A stretch of DNA of 64,000 nt from Rubrivivax rivuli (lineage in GTDB: Bacteria; Pseudomonadota; Gammaproteobacteria; Burkholderiales; Burkholderiaceae_C), in contig NZ_SACR01000001.1 in assembly GCF_004016505.1 (NCBI RefSeq), forward strand, positions 620,001 through 684,000, given 5' to 3'. This document shows, one piece after another, positions 47,714-56,058 of this stretch (the stretch's first letter is position 1; every line of letters begins with the position of its first letter). The notes beneath the pieces are model-generated. The model did not search any database, was not told where the DNA came from, and saw only the letters and a list, made by a program, of their open reading frames with translations. Position numbers and translations under genes: made by a program.

Positions 47714-47935
47714 TCAGGGCCCTTTGCGCGGCCCGATCGCCTGCCTGAGCCATGCCGAGGCCCTGGCCAGAGGCTTGGGCTGCTCGGCCCGCATGCGCTG
47801 CTCTTCCTGCTTGGCCGCCTCGTGCGCCGCCTCGCGGCCGCCGAGCTTCCGCCACACGAACAAGCGCCTGCGGCTGCGGCCGACCCACACTTCCCAGGCA
47901 GCGTCCTCGCCTTGGCCACTCTGCTTGATGGTCAT
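47714..47935 (-). CDS. Small basic phage-region protein
   Basis: This 73-aa protein is unrecognised. It has a central segment WVGRSRRRLFVWRKLGGREA followed by charged helical sequence rich in Ala, Glu and Arg. A strong purine-rich ribosome site (GGGGGA) stands nine bases before the ATG. The preceding gene on this strand ends 12 bases away, so it belongs to the late-gene end of the prophage remnant. Overlapping frames on both strands exist here, but this one has the best start signal and neighbour spacing. Confidence 0.6.
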   Translation of the reverse strand: MTIKQSGQGEDAAWEVWVGRSRRRLFVWRKLGGREAAHEAAKQEEQRMRAEQPKPLARASAWLRQAIGPRKGP

Positions 47936-47947
47936 CCCGGTGTCCCC

Positions 47948-48334
47948 CTAATCGGTCGCGGCTTCGAGCGCCGCCAAGCTGCTGGCCAGCGCGGCGGCCA
48001 CCGCCTCCGGGCTGTTCGCCAGGCGCACGTCGCGCTTGCCGCCTACGCGCTCAGCTTCTATGAACGGCGCTGCCAGGTCTTCCCGACAGACGGCTGCCAG
48101 GATGGCTTGAGCCACCTCCATCGCCGAGCGGCCCGTACGCTGCGCCTCGGCGAACAAGAAGTTGCCGGGCATGGACTGCGGGTCGGCCACCAGCGCAGCC
48201 GCCTCGGCACGCTTGCGCTCGTACACCCGCTGCTGGCCAGAAGCGGCGCTGATGAACTTGAGACGCACCTCACCTGCCTTGCGGTCAATGTCCTGACAGG
48301 CCAGGAACTTCAGCTTCGCGAGAGGAGCGTTCAT
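47948..48334 (-). CDS. Phage tail-region protein of unknown function
   Basis: This 128-aa protein starts MNAPLAKLKFLACQDIDRKA; its ATG overlaps the stop codon of the tail protein fragment (ATGA), a sign of coupled translation. The segment QRVYERKRAEAAALVADP and the helical middle (TGRSAMEVAQAILAAVCRE) resemble small proteins found downstream of tail genes in phages, but no named family is assigned. The gene appears intact and is part of the minus-strand late cluster. Confidence 0.7.
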   Translation of the reverse strand: MNAPLAKLKFLACQDIDRKAGEVRLKFISAASGQQRVYERKRAEAAALVADPQSMPGNFLFAEAQRTGRSAMEVAQAILAAVCREDLAAPFIEAERVGGKRDVRLANSPEAVAAALASSLAALEAATD

Positions 48335-49245
48335 AAGGCAGGGTCGTAGGCAGCGTCGAGAAAGCTGTAGCCGGTGGCCAGCACGGTGTCTACACCAGTT
48401 GCCGCGATGAAGTGCTGCAGCGTGGCGCTCTTCTGCGCATATGCGCTGGGCGACACAGCCTGCTCCAGCCGGAAGATCGGCTCGGTACTGAGAGCTACCC
48501 AACTCTCCAGAATCCCGAAGGCCAGCATGTCGCCGGCAGCTACCGTGCGCACGCGGAACGAGGCGCCGATGCCTACCGTGGTGGGCCAGTGCCAATTGCC
48601 AGCAGGGAGCCAAGAGCCGCCAGCACCCACCCGCTGAGAGAAGGTGCCGTCGTTGTTGAGTCGCACGTAGCTGTTGGCCGCTACGCCGTTGTTGATTTCT
48701 AGCGTGCTGACGGTCACGCCGAACTGCACCGGGCCCGGCCCGGGCGTCGCGTCGCTCAGCACGGGTGCGCTCCAGGCGACCACAACAACGCCGGCTGTGG
48801 TCTGCTCCGATTCGCTCATCCACAACCTGGTGCCGTCGGGGCCCGGCGCGGCTACAGACCAGCCGCTCGGCACGCCATCGCCCACCGGCGCGCTCGGCGC
48901 ATTGAGGCTGCGGCGGTACACGCGCACAACCTTGTTGCCGGTGGGCCCCTGCAGCCCATCCTCAGCCAGCAAGCTGGCCGCAGCCCATTCGCCAGGCAGG
49001 ATCGTGTCCGTCGAGCCCGTTGAGAGCGCCGTCGCCGTTGTCACCCAGCGATGGCTGCCGCCTGAAGTCGGTAGGCTCTGCACCCAGCCGTTGTTGACCC
49101 CCGAGGCTGCGCCACTACCAAAGGTGTACGTGACGTTCGCACTCGGCAGCGCAGGTGGCGTGCTCGAGCTGGTGCGCTGGAACAAGTAGACGGTCGCGCT
49201 GTTGAGGCCGTCATCGCCGTCCAAGCCATTGCCGCCGTTTTGCGC
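48331..49245 (-). pseudogene. Phage central tail (host-specificity J-like) protein, C-terminal fragment
   Basis: About 300 codons of a tail protein remain. A collagen-like start (GGNGLDGDDGLNSATVYLFQ) is followed by two similar modules: one with FQRTSSSTPPALPSANVTYTF, the other with VYRRSLNAPSAPVGDGVPSG. A C-terminal domain ends in YSFLDAAYDPAL. Full J-like proteins usually exceed 1000 residues, so most of the N-terminus is missing. The frame stays open upstream to 49653, but past about 49245 it is antisense to a plus-strand gene and has no phage tail character. The right boundary is therefore an estimate of a deletion junction. The stop overlaps the next gene start. Confidence 0.75.
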
Positions 49246-49494
49246 CTGGATGCCGTCGAGCGCGCCGAGCCCGAGCTGGGCCGGCGCATCCACGCTGCGA
49301 TGTACCCCACCAGCGAAGAAGAAGAGATGCCACCGCGGGTGGAAGACGTGAACGCTGAGATTGCGGCGCTGCTGGAGTTGAAGCCCAAGGTGCGCCGCTT
49401 CAGCAAGTTCCAGGACGACACCCGCCACCAGACCGCGCTGGAACGCGCCAAGCGCCGCCTGGATGAGACCACCAACCGCTACAGCCGCAGCTGA
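49240..49494 (+). pseudogene. Remnant of an early phage gene, 5' end lost
   Basis: About 84 codons remain, with charged helical sequence (ERAEPELGRRIHAAM, EDVNAEIAALLELKPKVRRF, ERAKRRLDETTNRYSRS). The frame runs upstream without a usable start into the antisense of the tail gene, and no ribosome site precedes the TTG at 49240. The 5' end was therefore probably removed by the same deletion that cut the tail gene. The family is not recognised. The stop codon lies 13 bases before the DUF3102 gene, which shares its orientation and probably its old operon. Confidence 0.55.
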
Positions 49495-49507
49495 GGAGCC
49501 TTTCGCA

Positions 49508-50428
49508 ATGTCCAACCGTGGCCGCAAGCCCAGCCCAGAACCCGCAGCACACACCGACATGCTGCACCGCGAGAACCTCGCGGCCGACAGCGCCGCGCTG
49601 ACCGAAGTGTCGCAGCGCAGCCTGGAGGTCAGCCGCCGCTTCGGCGACGGCACGCCCTACGACCGCGCCCGCATCGTGGGCCAGGCCCGCTTCTTCATGG
49701 CCGCGAGCGCCGAGGCGATGCTGGAGCTGGGCAAGTGCCTGATCCAGATCAAGGAGAACGAGCCGTACGGCGACTTCACCCAGATCGTCACCGAACAGCT
49801 GGGCATCGGCGCGCGCAGCGCTCAGCGCATGATGAATGCGGCGGTCAAGTACCTGTCGCCTGCGCTGGCCGCAAAAGCGACAACGTTGTCGCTTTTGGGC
49901 AAGGCCAAGCTCTTCGACCTCATGGACGAGGCCGATGAAGACCTCGCCGAGCTGGCCGAGGGCGGCACGCTCGCCGGCATCGAGCTGGACGAGATGAAGA
50001 CCATGAGCGTGCGCGAACTTCGCGCCGCGCTGGCCGAGGCCCGCAAGAAGCTGGACGCCAAGGACAAGGTGATCCAGTCCAAGAGCGCCAAGCTCGACAA
50101 GCTGGAGGAAGAGGCCGCCACCCGCCGCGACGCGACGATGGAGGAGGCCGAGGCCGCGCAGGTTGAAGAGCTGCGCTTCCTGACGCTCTCGGCCGAAGAG
50201 TGCCTGCTGCGCCTGCTGGCCAGCGTGGACGAGGTGATCAACGCGCCCGCCACCGAGGCCGCCGAGAAGTGCGCGCGCCACAGCCTCGACTACCTGGTGC
50301 AGCGCGTCGTTGACGGTTGCATGGCGCGCGGCATCACGGTCGACCTGGCCGAGCGCGTCTCGCCCATCTGGGCCAAGCCGCTGGAAGACGCCGCCGCCGC
50401 GCCGCGCCGCGGCCGCAAGGGGGGCTGA
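49508..50428 (+). CDS. DUF3102-domain phage protein
   Basis: This 306-aa protein has a DUF3102-like N-terminal region (about residues 50 to 125: ARIVGQARFFMAASAEAMLELGKCLIQIKE, then YGDFTQIVTEQLGIGARSAQRMM). A long charged coiled coil follows (LRAALAEARKKLDAKDKVIQSKSAKLDKLEE), then an alpha-helical end. The N-terminal part looks like a DNA-binding helix-turn-helix: LGIGARSAQRMMNAA. Such proteins occur in the early regions of transposable phages; their job is not established. A ribosome site GAGGAG precedes the ATG. The gene contains a perfect 26-bp palindrome at 49872-49897. It appears intact. Confidence 0.8.
   Translation: MSNRGRKPSPEPAAHTDMLHRENLAADSAALTEVSQRSLEVSRRFGDGTPYDRARIVGQARFFMAASAEAMLELGKCLIQIKENEPYGDFTQIVTEQLGIGARSAQRMMNAAVKYLSPALAAKATTLSLLGKAKLFDLMDEADEDLAELAEGGTLAGIELDEMKTMSVRELRAALAEARKKLDAKDKVIQSKSAKLDKLEEEAATRRDATMEEAEAAQVEELRFLTLSAEECLLRLLASVDEVINAPATEAAEKCARHSLDYLVQRVVDGCMARGITVDLAERVSPIWAKPLEDAAAAPRRGRKGG
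49872..49897. repeat. Perfect 26-bp palindrome inside the DUF3102 gene
   Basis: The half site is CAAAAGCGACAAC, joined directly to its exact complement with no spacer. It encodes AKATTLSLLG in the phage protein. It is strikingly richer in A and T than the gene around it. A perfect dyad of this size is very unlikely by chance; a protein-binding site or recombination site is inferred. Confidence 0.9.
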
Positions 50429-50432
50429 AGCC

Positions 50433-50579
50433 ATGAGCGAGCAGGCCCTCTACCTCACCGACCAGTGTGTGTTCTGGCTGGAGCGCGCACGCGCCGGCAG
50501 CGTGAACGCAGGCCGCCCCTCGTTCTGGGCCGCTGAGTGCCGCCGCGTGGCCGCCCAGCTCATCGGCGCGGGCTGCTGA
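50433..50579 (+). CDS. Small phage-region protein
   Basis: This 48-aa frame starts four bases after the DUF3102 stop, with a purine-rich GGGGGCTGAAG just before. The sequence (MSEQALYLTDQCVFWLERAR...) looks like two short amphipathic helices with two Cys residues. Close packing between two phage genes on the same strand supports it as real. No family is recognised. Confidence 0.55.
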   Translation: MSEQALYLTDQCVFWLERARAGSVNAGRPSFWAAECRRVAAQLIGAGC

Positions 50580-50588
50580 GGGCGCGCC

Positions 50589-50798
50589 ATGCAGTACCAG
50601 ATCGCGTGCGGCGAAACCCTCGTGCAGCTGGAACAGAACGTCCAGCGGCTGCTGGCCGCGGGCTGGATGCCCTGCGGCGGTGTGGCTGTGCTGCCGGGGC
50701 CGATGTTGGCTCAAGGCGTCTGGCGCATCACCCCGATTGCGCCCCCTGGCGGCTCGCAAGAACTCTCGTGGGTGGCGCCACCCACCACCCAACGCTGA
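50589..50798 (+). CDS. DUF1737-domain small protein
   Basis: This 69-aa protein begins MQYQIACGETLVQLEQNVQR and continues LLAAGWMPCGGVAVL. This matches the DUF1737 pattern (a short strand, a helix with LeekVnelL, then GWxxxGG). The family is found in phages and their hosts; function unknown. It sits 9 bases after the preceding small gene and 15 bases before the chimeric transposase-reductase gene. Confidence 0.75.
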   Translation: MQYQIACGETLVQLEQNVQRLLAAGWMPCGGVAVLPGPMLAQGVWRITPIAPPGGSQELSWVAPPTTQR

Positions 50799-50813
50799 GG
50801 CACCTGGCCCACC

Positions 50814-52136
50814 ATGCTCACAGCCACAGAACACGACATCCTCGGCCGCGCCCGTGAAGAGCTGAAGCGCGCGCCGCACGGCCTGCGCAAGCCCATCGTG
50901 GAGCGCACCGCCGCGGCGCTGCAGTGCAGCGTGCAGACGGCCTACCGCAAGCTGGGCGCGGCCGGCTTCAACAGCGGGCGCAAGCAGCGCAAAGACGCGC
51001 ACACCAGCGTGCTGCCCGAAGACCAGCTCACGCTGGTGGCCGGCGTATTGCGCGCCAGCCTCAACAAGAAGGGCCAGCGCATGCCCGTGCGCACCGCGCT
51101 GGACATGCTGCACGCCAACCGCGCCAGCGCCGGCCAGGTGCCCAACGCGCTGATGGCGCAGTACTACGCCCAGCGCGCCAACCCGGCCACGGGCGCCGGC
51201 CTCATCGTCACCGAGGCCACGCAGATCAGCCCCGAGGGCCAGGGCTACCTCGACACGCCCGGCCTCTTCAACAGCGCGCAGGTGGCCGGCTGGCGCCGCG
51301 TCACCGACGCCGTGCACGCCGAAGGCGGGCGCATCGTGGTGCAGCTGTGGCACGTGGGGCGCATCTCGCACGTCTCGCTGCAGCCCGGCGGCGTGGCGCC
51401 GCTGTCCAGCACCGCCACGCCGGCGAAGACCAAGACCTTCATCGCCGGCGGCTTCGCGGAGGTCTCCACCCCGCGTGCGCTGCGCACCGACGAGATCCCA
51501 GGCGTGGTGGCCCAGTACCGCCGTGCCGCCGAGCTGGCCATCGAGGCCGGCTTCGACGGCGTGGAAGTGCACGGCGCCAACGGCTACCTGATCGAGCAGT
51601 TCCTGCGCGACACCATCAACGACCGCACCGATGCCTATGGCGGCAGCATCGAGAACCGCGCGCGTTTCCTGATCGAGGTGATGCAGGCCGTCACCGGCGC
51701 CATCGGCGGCGGCCGCACCGGCCTGCGCCTGAGCCCGGTGACGCCGGCCAACGACGCCGGCATCGACAGCCAGGCGCAACAGCTCTTCGAACACGTGGGC
51801 CGCCAGCTTGCCCCGCTGAAGCTGGCTTTCGTGCACGTGGTCGAGGGCGCCACCGGCGGCCCGCGCGACAACGCGCCTTTCGACTACGCCGCGCTGCGCG
51901 TCGCCTTCGGCGCACCCTGGATGGTGAACAACGGCTACACGCGCACGATGGCGCTGGACGCCGTGGCCAGCGGCGGCGCGGACCTGGTCGCCTTCGGCAA
52001 GCCCTTCATCAGCAACCCCGACCTCGGCCGCCGCCTGCGCGAGAACGCGCCGCTGAACGAGCTGCGGCCGGCACTGCTGTACGGCGGCGGTGCCGAGGGC
52101 TACACGGATTACCCGTTCCTCGGCGCTGCAGCCTGA
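50814..52136 (+). CDS. Chimera: Mu-like transposase N-terminal segment fused in frame to truncated old yellow enzyme (NemA-like)
   Basis: One 440-codon frame joins two unrelated parts. Residues 1 to about 102 look like the DNA-binding start of a Mu-type phage transposase: VERTAAALQCSVQTAYRKLG, then AAGFNSGRKQRKDAHTS and RMPVRTALDMLHAN. From about residue 103 (RASAGQVPNALMAQYYAQR) it is an alkene reductase of the N-ethylmaleimide reductase group, with GLIVTEATQISPEGQGY, QLWHVGRISH, the substrate His-Asn pair in VEVHGANGYLIEQF, and the FMN-phosphate segment VAFGKPFISNPDLGRRL. About 30 N-terminal residues of the reductase (first strand, LPNRIVMAPLTR-type segment) are missing. The transposase catalytic core is absent. 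A deletion through the prophage end into nemA explains this. FMN binding may be impaired. Confidence 0.85.
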   Translation: MLTATEHDILGRAREELKRAPHGLRKPIVERTAAALQCSVQTAYRKLGAAGFNSGRKQRKDAHTSVLPEDQLTLVAGVLRASLNKKGQRMPVRTALDMLHANRASAGQVPNALMAQYYAQRANPATGAGLIVTEATQISPEGQGYLDTPGLFNSAQVAGWRRVTDAVHAEGGRIVVQLWHVGRISHVSLQPGGVAPLSSTATPAKTKTFIAGGFAEVSTPRALRTDEIPGVVAQYRRAAELAIEAGFDGVEVHGANGYLIEQFLRDTINDRTDAYGGSIENRARFLIEVMQAVTGAIGGGRTGLRLSPVTPANDAGIDSQAQQLFEHVGRQLAPLKLAFVHVVEGATGGPRDNAPFDYAALRVAFGAPWMVNNGYTRTMALDAVASGGADLVAFGKPFISNPDLGRRLRENAPLNELRPALLYGGGAEGYTDYPFLGAAA

Positions 52137-52163
52137 GGGCCACGCCCTGCTGCGGCCCGGCGT

Positions 52164-52760
52164 TCAATCGGGCCGCATCCGGGCGCGGAACAGATCCTTG
52201 ATGTTCACCTCGCGCGGGCCCGGCACCACCTCGATCGCGTCGCCGGCACCCACCGTGCCCGCCTCCAGCACCAAGAGGAAGCTGCCGCAGTAGCCAGATT
52301 GCGCCATCAGCTTCTCCGCGTGCTGGAAGCCCAGTGCGGCGTTGAGCCCGGCCCAGGGCATGCGGGGCTCGCTCACCGCCAGCAGGCAGTGCGGCAGGCG
52401 CAACCGGTCGCCCACCCAGAGGTCGGTCTCCTGCAGGCCTTCCAGCGTCAGGTTCTCGCCCAGCGACCCGGGGGCCAGCGCTTCGCCCCAGCCCGCCACG
52501 CCGGCCTGCGCCCTCACGGTCTGCCAGAAGGCGTAGTGCGTGTGCGGATAGGCGTAGATGGCCTTGCTCACGCCACCTTGGCCACCGTGCGCGCTGCGGT
52601 CGGCCTGCTCATCGCCTTGCAGGCCCATCAGCCGGATGGGCACCTGACCGACCACCGGACGCCTGTGGATGCCGCTGCGGGCGCTGCCGCCGCCCGTCAG
52701 CGCCGGCGGCGCGGTGCGCACCAGATTCACGCTCAAGACGCGGGCTGGCAGCTTGCTCAT
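52164..52760 (-). CDS. MOSC-domain protein (YiiM-like)
   Basis: This 198-aa protein matches the MOSC domain, related to the molybdenum-cofactor sulfurase C-terminus. Visible segments are SGIHRRPVVGQVPIRLMGLQGDEQADR (start of the fold, read in two blocks), HGGQGGVSKAIYAYP, the family core APGSLGENLTLEGL, and the ligand-region GDRLRLPHCLLAVSEPRMP with Cys. MOSC proteins of this type handle sulfur or molybdenum cofactor reactions such as N-hydroxylated base reduction (YiiM). ATG at 52760 starts the conserved region; a longer frame to 53108 is rejected. It is convergent with the chimeric reductase gene. Confidence 0.9.
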   Translation of the reverse strand: MSKLPARVLSVNLVRTAPPALTGGGSARSGIHRRPVVGQVPIRLMGLQGDEQADRSAHGGQGGVSKAIYAYPHTHYAFWQTVRAQAGVAGWGEALAPGSLGENLTLEGLQETDLWVGDRLRLPHCLLAVSEPRMPWAGLNAALGFQHAEKLMAQSGYCGSFLLVLEAGTVGAGDAIEVVPGPREVNIKDLFRARMRPD

Positions 52761-53191
52761 CGTGGGGTGCCTGGCCGGCGGGGGTTTCGGCGGGGTTCGA
52801 TTCCCACCTTGGCAGTCATGACTGCTTTGGCCTGCCGGTTCGGATGCCGGTTCGTCAGATGGGGCCGCCGCGCGTTGGCGGATGTTGGCTGCACTTCCAT
52901 GGTCTTTGCTCGCGTTTTTGTCGTGTTGGCGGCGGGTTGTTCCGGGCGGCTTCAAGGCGCAGCAGTTGGCAAGCTGGCACTGCATCACGCCATGCCGGAT
53001 TTGCATGATGTGAAGCGCCCTTCGAGTTACAGCGCGATTACATCCGGCGCCACAATCGGCGCCCCGCGCGTGAAGTGAACGGCGCGCAGCGGCAGTCTCT
53101 GGCGCCACGGCGAGAGCGGCCTTCGGCGAACCCCGGCGTTCCGGCGGTGTTCGCCCAAGTCCGTTTTTACATTGCCATGATTGGAGAACCC
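52761..53191. other. Intergenic region upstream of pckG
   Basis: This 431-base gap separates the divergent MOSC and pckG genes. It holds the dyad shared with the gdhA-proC region (52988-53006) and a CACAAT box at 53051-53056 set in the inverted repeat GGCGCC-N6-GGCGCC (53046-53063). That box is a possible pckG -10 element giving a leader of about 130 bases; the matching -35 is weak. No small gene with a convincing start was seen. Confidence 0.6.
52988..53006. promoter_or_regulatory. Dyad motif shared with the gdhA-proC gap (copy 2)
   Basis: CGCCATGCCGGATTTGCAT matches 20864-20882 at 17 of 19 positions. It contains ATGCC-N5-TGCAT, an imperfect dyad. It lies about 45 bases upstream of the candidate pckG -10 box and 185 bases upstream of the start codon, a usual place for an activator site. 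Confidence 0.5.
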
Positions 53192-55069
53192 GTGAACCGT
53201 CCCGCGATGGAAGGCCTGCGCCTCAATGTGCCCGCGTATGTGAAGCATGCGCGCCTGGTGGAATGGGTGGCGCAGATCGCTGCGCTGACCGAAGCCGCCG
53301 ACGTGTACTGGTGCGACGGCAGCGAAGCCGAGTACCAGCGCCTGTGCCAGCAACTGGTGGACGCCGGCACGCTGATGAAGCTCAACCCCGAGCTGCGTCC
53401 CAACAGTTTTCTCGCCCGCAGCGACGCGTCCGACGTCGCCCGCGTGGAAGATCGCACCTACATCTGCAGCGCGAAGAAGGAAGACGCCGGCCCCACCAAC
53501 AACTGGATGGCCCCGGCCGAGATGCGTGCGCTGCTGCAGACCGGTGAGCAGGCGCTGTTCAAGGGCGCGATGAAGGGCCGCACGATGTACGTCGTGCCCT
53601 TCAGCATGGGCCCGCTGGGCAGCCACATCTCGCACATCGGCGTTGAACTCAGCGACAGCCCCTACGTGGCCGTGAGCATGCGCACCATGACGCGCATGGG
53701 CAAGGGCGCGCTGGACGTGCTGGGCGAGAACGGCGATTTCGTGCCCTGCGTGCACACCGTGGGCGCGCCGCTGGCCGCGGGCCAGAAGGATGTGGCCTGG
53801 CCCTGCAACCCCACCAAGTACATCGTTCACTACCCCGAAACGCGCGAGATCTGGAGCTATGGCTCGGGCTACGGCGGCAACGCGCTGCTGGGCAAGAAGT
53901 GCTTCGCGCTGCGCATCGCCAGCACCATGGGTCGCGACCAGGGCTGGCTGGCCGAGCACATGCTCATCCTGGGCGTGACCAACCCGCAGGGCAAGAAGTA
54001 CCACGTGGCCGCCGCCTTCCCCAGCGCCTGCGGCAAGACCAACTTCAGCATGCTGGTGCCGCCGGCCGGCTACCAGGGCTGGAAGGTCACCACCATCGGC
54101 GACGACATCGCCTGGATCAAGCCCAGCGCTGACGGCCGCCTGTACGCCATCAACCCCGAAGCCGGCTACTTCGGCGTGGCCCCGGGCACCAACGAGCTGA
54201 CCAACCCGAACTGCCTGGCCTCGCTCAAGCGCGACGCCATCTTCACGAACGTCGCGCTGACTGACGACGGTGATGTCTGGTGGGAAGGCCTGACGGACAC
54301 CCCGCCCGCGCACCTGATCGACTGGCAAGGCCGCGACTGGACGCCGGCCATCGCGAAAGAGACCGGCGCCAAGGCCGCCCACCCGAACGCGCGCTTCACC
54401 GTGGCCGCCACCAACAACCCGGTGCTCGACCCCGAGTGGGACAACCCCGCCGGCGTGCCCATCGACGCCTTCATCTTCGGCGGCCGCCGCAGCACCACGG
54501 TGCCGCTGGTCACCGAGGCCCGCACCTGGGCCGAAGGCGTGTACATGGCCGCCACCATGGGCAGCGAGACCACCGCCGCGGCCGCCGGCCAGCAGGGCGT
54601 GGTGCGCCGCGACCCCTTCGCCATGCTGCCCTTCATGGGCTACAACATGAGCGACTACTTCCAGCACTGGCTGAACCTCGGCGAACGCCTGGCGGCCGAT
54701 GCGCAGAAGTCGGGCGCCCGCCTGCCGCGCATCTACTGCGTGAACTGGTTCCGCAAGGGGGCCGACGGCAAGTTCGTCTGGCCGGGCTACGGCGAGAACA
54801 TGCGTGTGCTGGAGTGGATGCTGGGCCGCCTGGAAGGCACGGCGCCGGGCGCCGACAACGTGTTCGGCACCAGCCCGCGTTACGAAGACCTGCGCTGGGA
54901 CGGCCTGGCCTTCACGGCCGAGCAGTTCAACAGCGTGATCGGCATCGACAAGACCGCGTGGCAGCAAGAGCTGGCGCTGCACGCCGAGCTCTTCAAGCAG
55001 CTGGAGCACCACCTGCCCGCAGCGCTGCCGGCCACCAAGGCGCAGATCGAGGCACGCCTGGGCGCCTGA
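53192..55069 (+). CDS. pckG: Phosphoenolpyruvate carboxykinase (GTP)
   Basis: This 625-aa enzyme converts oxaloacetate and GTP to phosphoenolpyruvate, the entry to gluconeogenesis. Motifs are [17 protein letters not shown], the P-loop [27 protein letters not shown] (metal site), [19 protein letters not shown] and [21 protein letters not shown]. The start is taken as GTG at 53192: TTGGAGAA stands just before it, and the sequence from there matches the family N-terminus. An ATG at 53177 would add five residues. The upstream region carries the motif shared with gdhA-proC. A hairpin terminator follows. Confidence 0.96.
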   Translation: MNRPAMEGLRLNVPAYVKHARLVEWVAQIAALTEAADVYWCDGSEAEYQRLCQQLVDAGTLMKLNPELRPNSFLARSDASDVARVEDRTYICSAKKEDAGPTNNWMAPAEMRALLQTGEQALFKGAMKGRTMYVVPFSMGPLGSHISHIGVELSDSPYVAVSMRTMTRMGKGALDVLGENGDFVPCVHTVGAPLAAGQKDVAWPCNPTKYIVHYPETREIWSYGSGYGGNALLGKKCFALRIASTMGRDQGWLAEHMLILGVTNPQGKKYHVAAAFPSACGKTNFSMLVPPAGYQGWKVTTIGDDIAWIKPSADGRLYAINPEAGYFGVAPGTNELTNPNCLASLKRDAIFTNVALTDDGDVWWEGLTDTPPAHLIDWQGRDWTPAIAKETGAKAAHPNARFTVAATNNPVLDPEWDNPAGVPIDAFIFGGRRSTTVPLVTEARTWAEGVYMAATMGSETTAAAAGQQGVVRRDPFAMLPFMGYNMSDYFQHWLNLGERLAADAQKSGARLPRIYCVNWFRKGADGKFVWPGYGENMRVLEWMLGRLEGTAPGADNVFGTSPRYEDLRWDGLAFTAEQFNSVIGIDKTAWQQELALHAELFKQLEHHLPAALPATKAQIEARLGA

Positions 55070-55113
55070 TTCCCCGGCCGCCCCGCGCGGCCGGTCACTG
55101 GCAAGCCCCTTTC

Positions 55114-55146
55114 AAGGCCCCCGGTGCCAGCAGGCCCGGGGGCCTT
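55114..55146 (+). terminator. Hairpin terminator after pckG
   Basis: AAGGCCCCCGG (55114-55124) pairs with CCGGGGGCCTT (55136-55146) as an 11-bp perfect stem with an 11-base loop, 45 bases past the stop codon. The T tract is short (TT then C), so the match is good on structure and fair on sequence. Confidence 0.65.
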
Positions 55147-55177
55147 CCCACGCCGGCTGGGCCATCATCACCCGCCC

Positions 55178-55954
55178 ATGAAGCTGCAACTGCTGTCCGA
55201 CCTGCACCTGGAGACCGAAACCTTCGAGCCGCAACCCGCCCCGGGCGCCGAGCTGCTGGTGTTGGCCGGCGACATCGACAGCACCTGGGCTGGGTACGAA
55301 CGCTTCGCCGGCTGGCCGGTGCCGGTGCTGGTGGTGGCCGGCAACCACGAGTTCGACGGGCGCGATTTCGATGCCGCGCTGGCCGGCCTGCGTGCGCTGT
55401 GCGAGCGCCTGGGTTTCACCTTCCTGGAGCGCGGCAGCCACCTCGTCACGGCTGCCGACGGCCGGCGCTTCCGCTTCCTGGGCTGCACGCGCTGGAGCGA
55501 CTTCGACCTCTTCGGCCCGCAGCAGCGCGCCCGCGCCGAGCGCGCGGCCGGCTACTTTCTGCAGCTGATGGGCACCACGCGTGGCGGCCGGCCTTTCGAC
55601 GCCGCGGCGGTGCGTGCCGAGGCGCTGGCCAGCCGCGCCTGGCTCGAAGACGCGCTGGCCGTGCCGGCCCGGGGCCGCTGGGACCAGACAGTTGTGATCA
55701 CTCACTTTGCTCCCAGCGTCCGCAGCGCCGATCCCAGGTACGGCAAGCAGCCCGGCACCGCCAGCTTCTGCAACGACGACGAGACGCTGCTCACCCGCGC
55801 CGACCTGTGGCTGCACGGCCACCTGCACTGCCGCCACGACTACACCGTGCCGCGACCCGGCTTGCGCCCCACCCGCGTGGTGTGCAACCCGCGCGGCCTG
55901 GCCAGCAAGGGCGAAGAGGCCGGTCACCAGGCGCTGCTGGGCTTGGCGCTGTGA
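55178..55954 (+). CDS. Calcineurin-like metallophosphoesterase
   Basis: This 258-aa protein carries the metallophosphoesterase motif set: LLSDLHLE (first metal Asp and His), LVLAGDID (bridging Asp), VVAGNHEFDG (GNHE), ITHFAPS and the terminal HGHLHCRHDY. All metal ligands are present. It has no signal peptide, so it is cytoplasmic. The substrate is unknown; family members act on phosphoproteins, nucleotides or phosphodiesters. ATG at 55178 is the only sensible start. Confidence 0.9.
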   Translation: MKLQLLSDLHLETETFEPQPAPGAELLVLAGDIDSTWAGYERFAGWPVPVLVVAGNHEFDGRDFDAALAGLRALCERLGFTFLERGSHLVTAADGRRFRFLGCTRWSDFDLFGPQQRARAERAAGYFLQLMGTTRGGRPFDAAAVRAEALASRAWLEDALAVPARGRWDQTVVITHFAPSVRSADPRYGKQPGTASFCNDDETLLTRADLWLHGHLHCRHDYTVPRPGLRPTRVVCNPRGLASKGEEAGHQALLGLAL

Positions 55955-56058
55955 GGCACATCAAGGGTGGGCCTGTTCGCAGGTGCCACACTCGGGCTTC
56001 GCCGCCCACCCGTTGCTTGCGCCTGGCGGGCGACCTCAGAACCTTGGAGACCTGACCC

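Noticed and set aside
49246..49653. N-terminal continuation of the phage tail protein on the minus strand
   Set aside because: Beyond about 49245 the translation loses tail-protein character and is antisense to the plus-strand phage fragment and the DUF3102 gene start.
52761..53108. N-terminal extension of the MOSC protein to 314 residues
   Set aside because: The added residues are low complexity and overlap the pckG promoter region; the MOSC fold begins right after the ATG at 52760.
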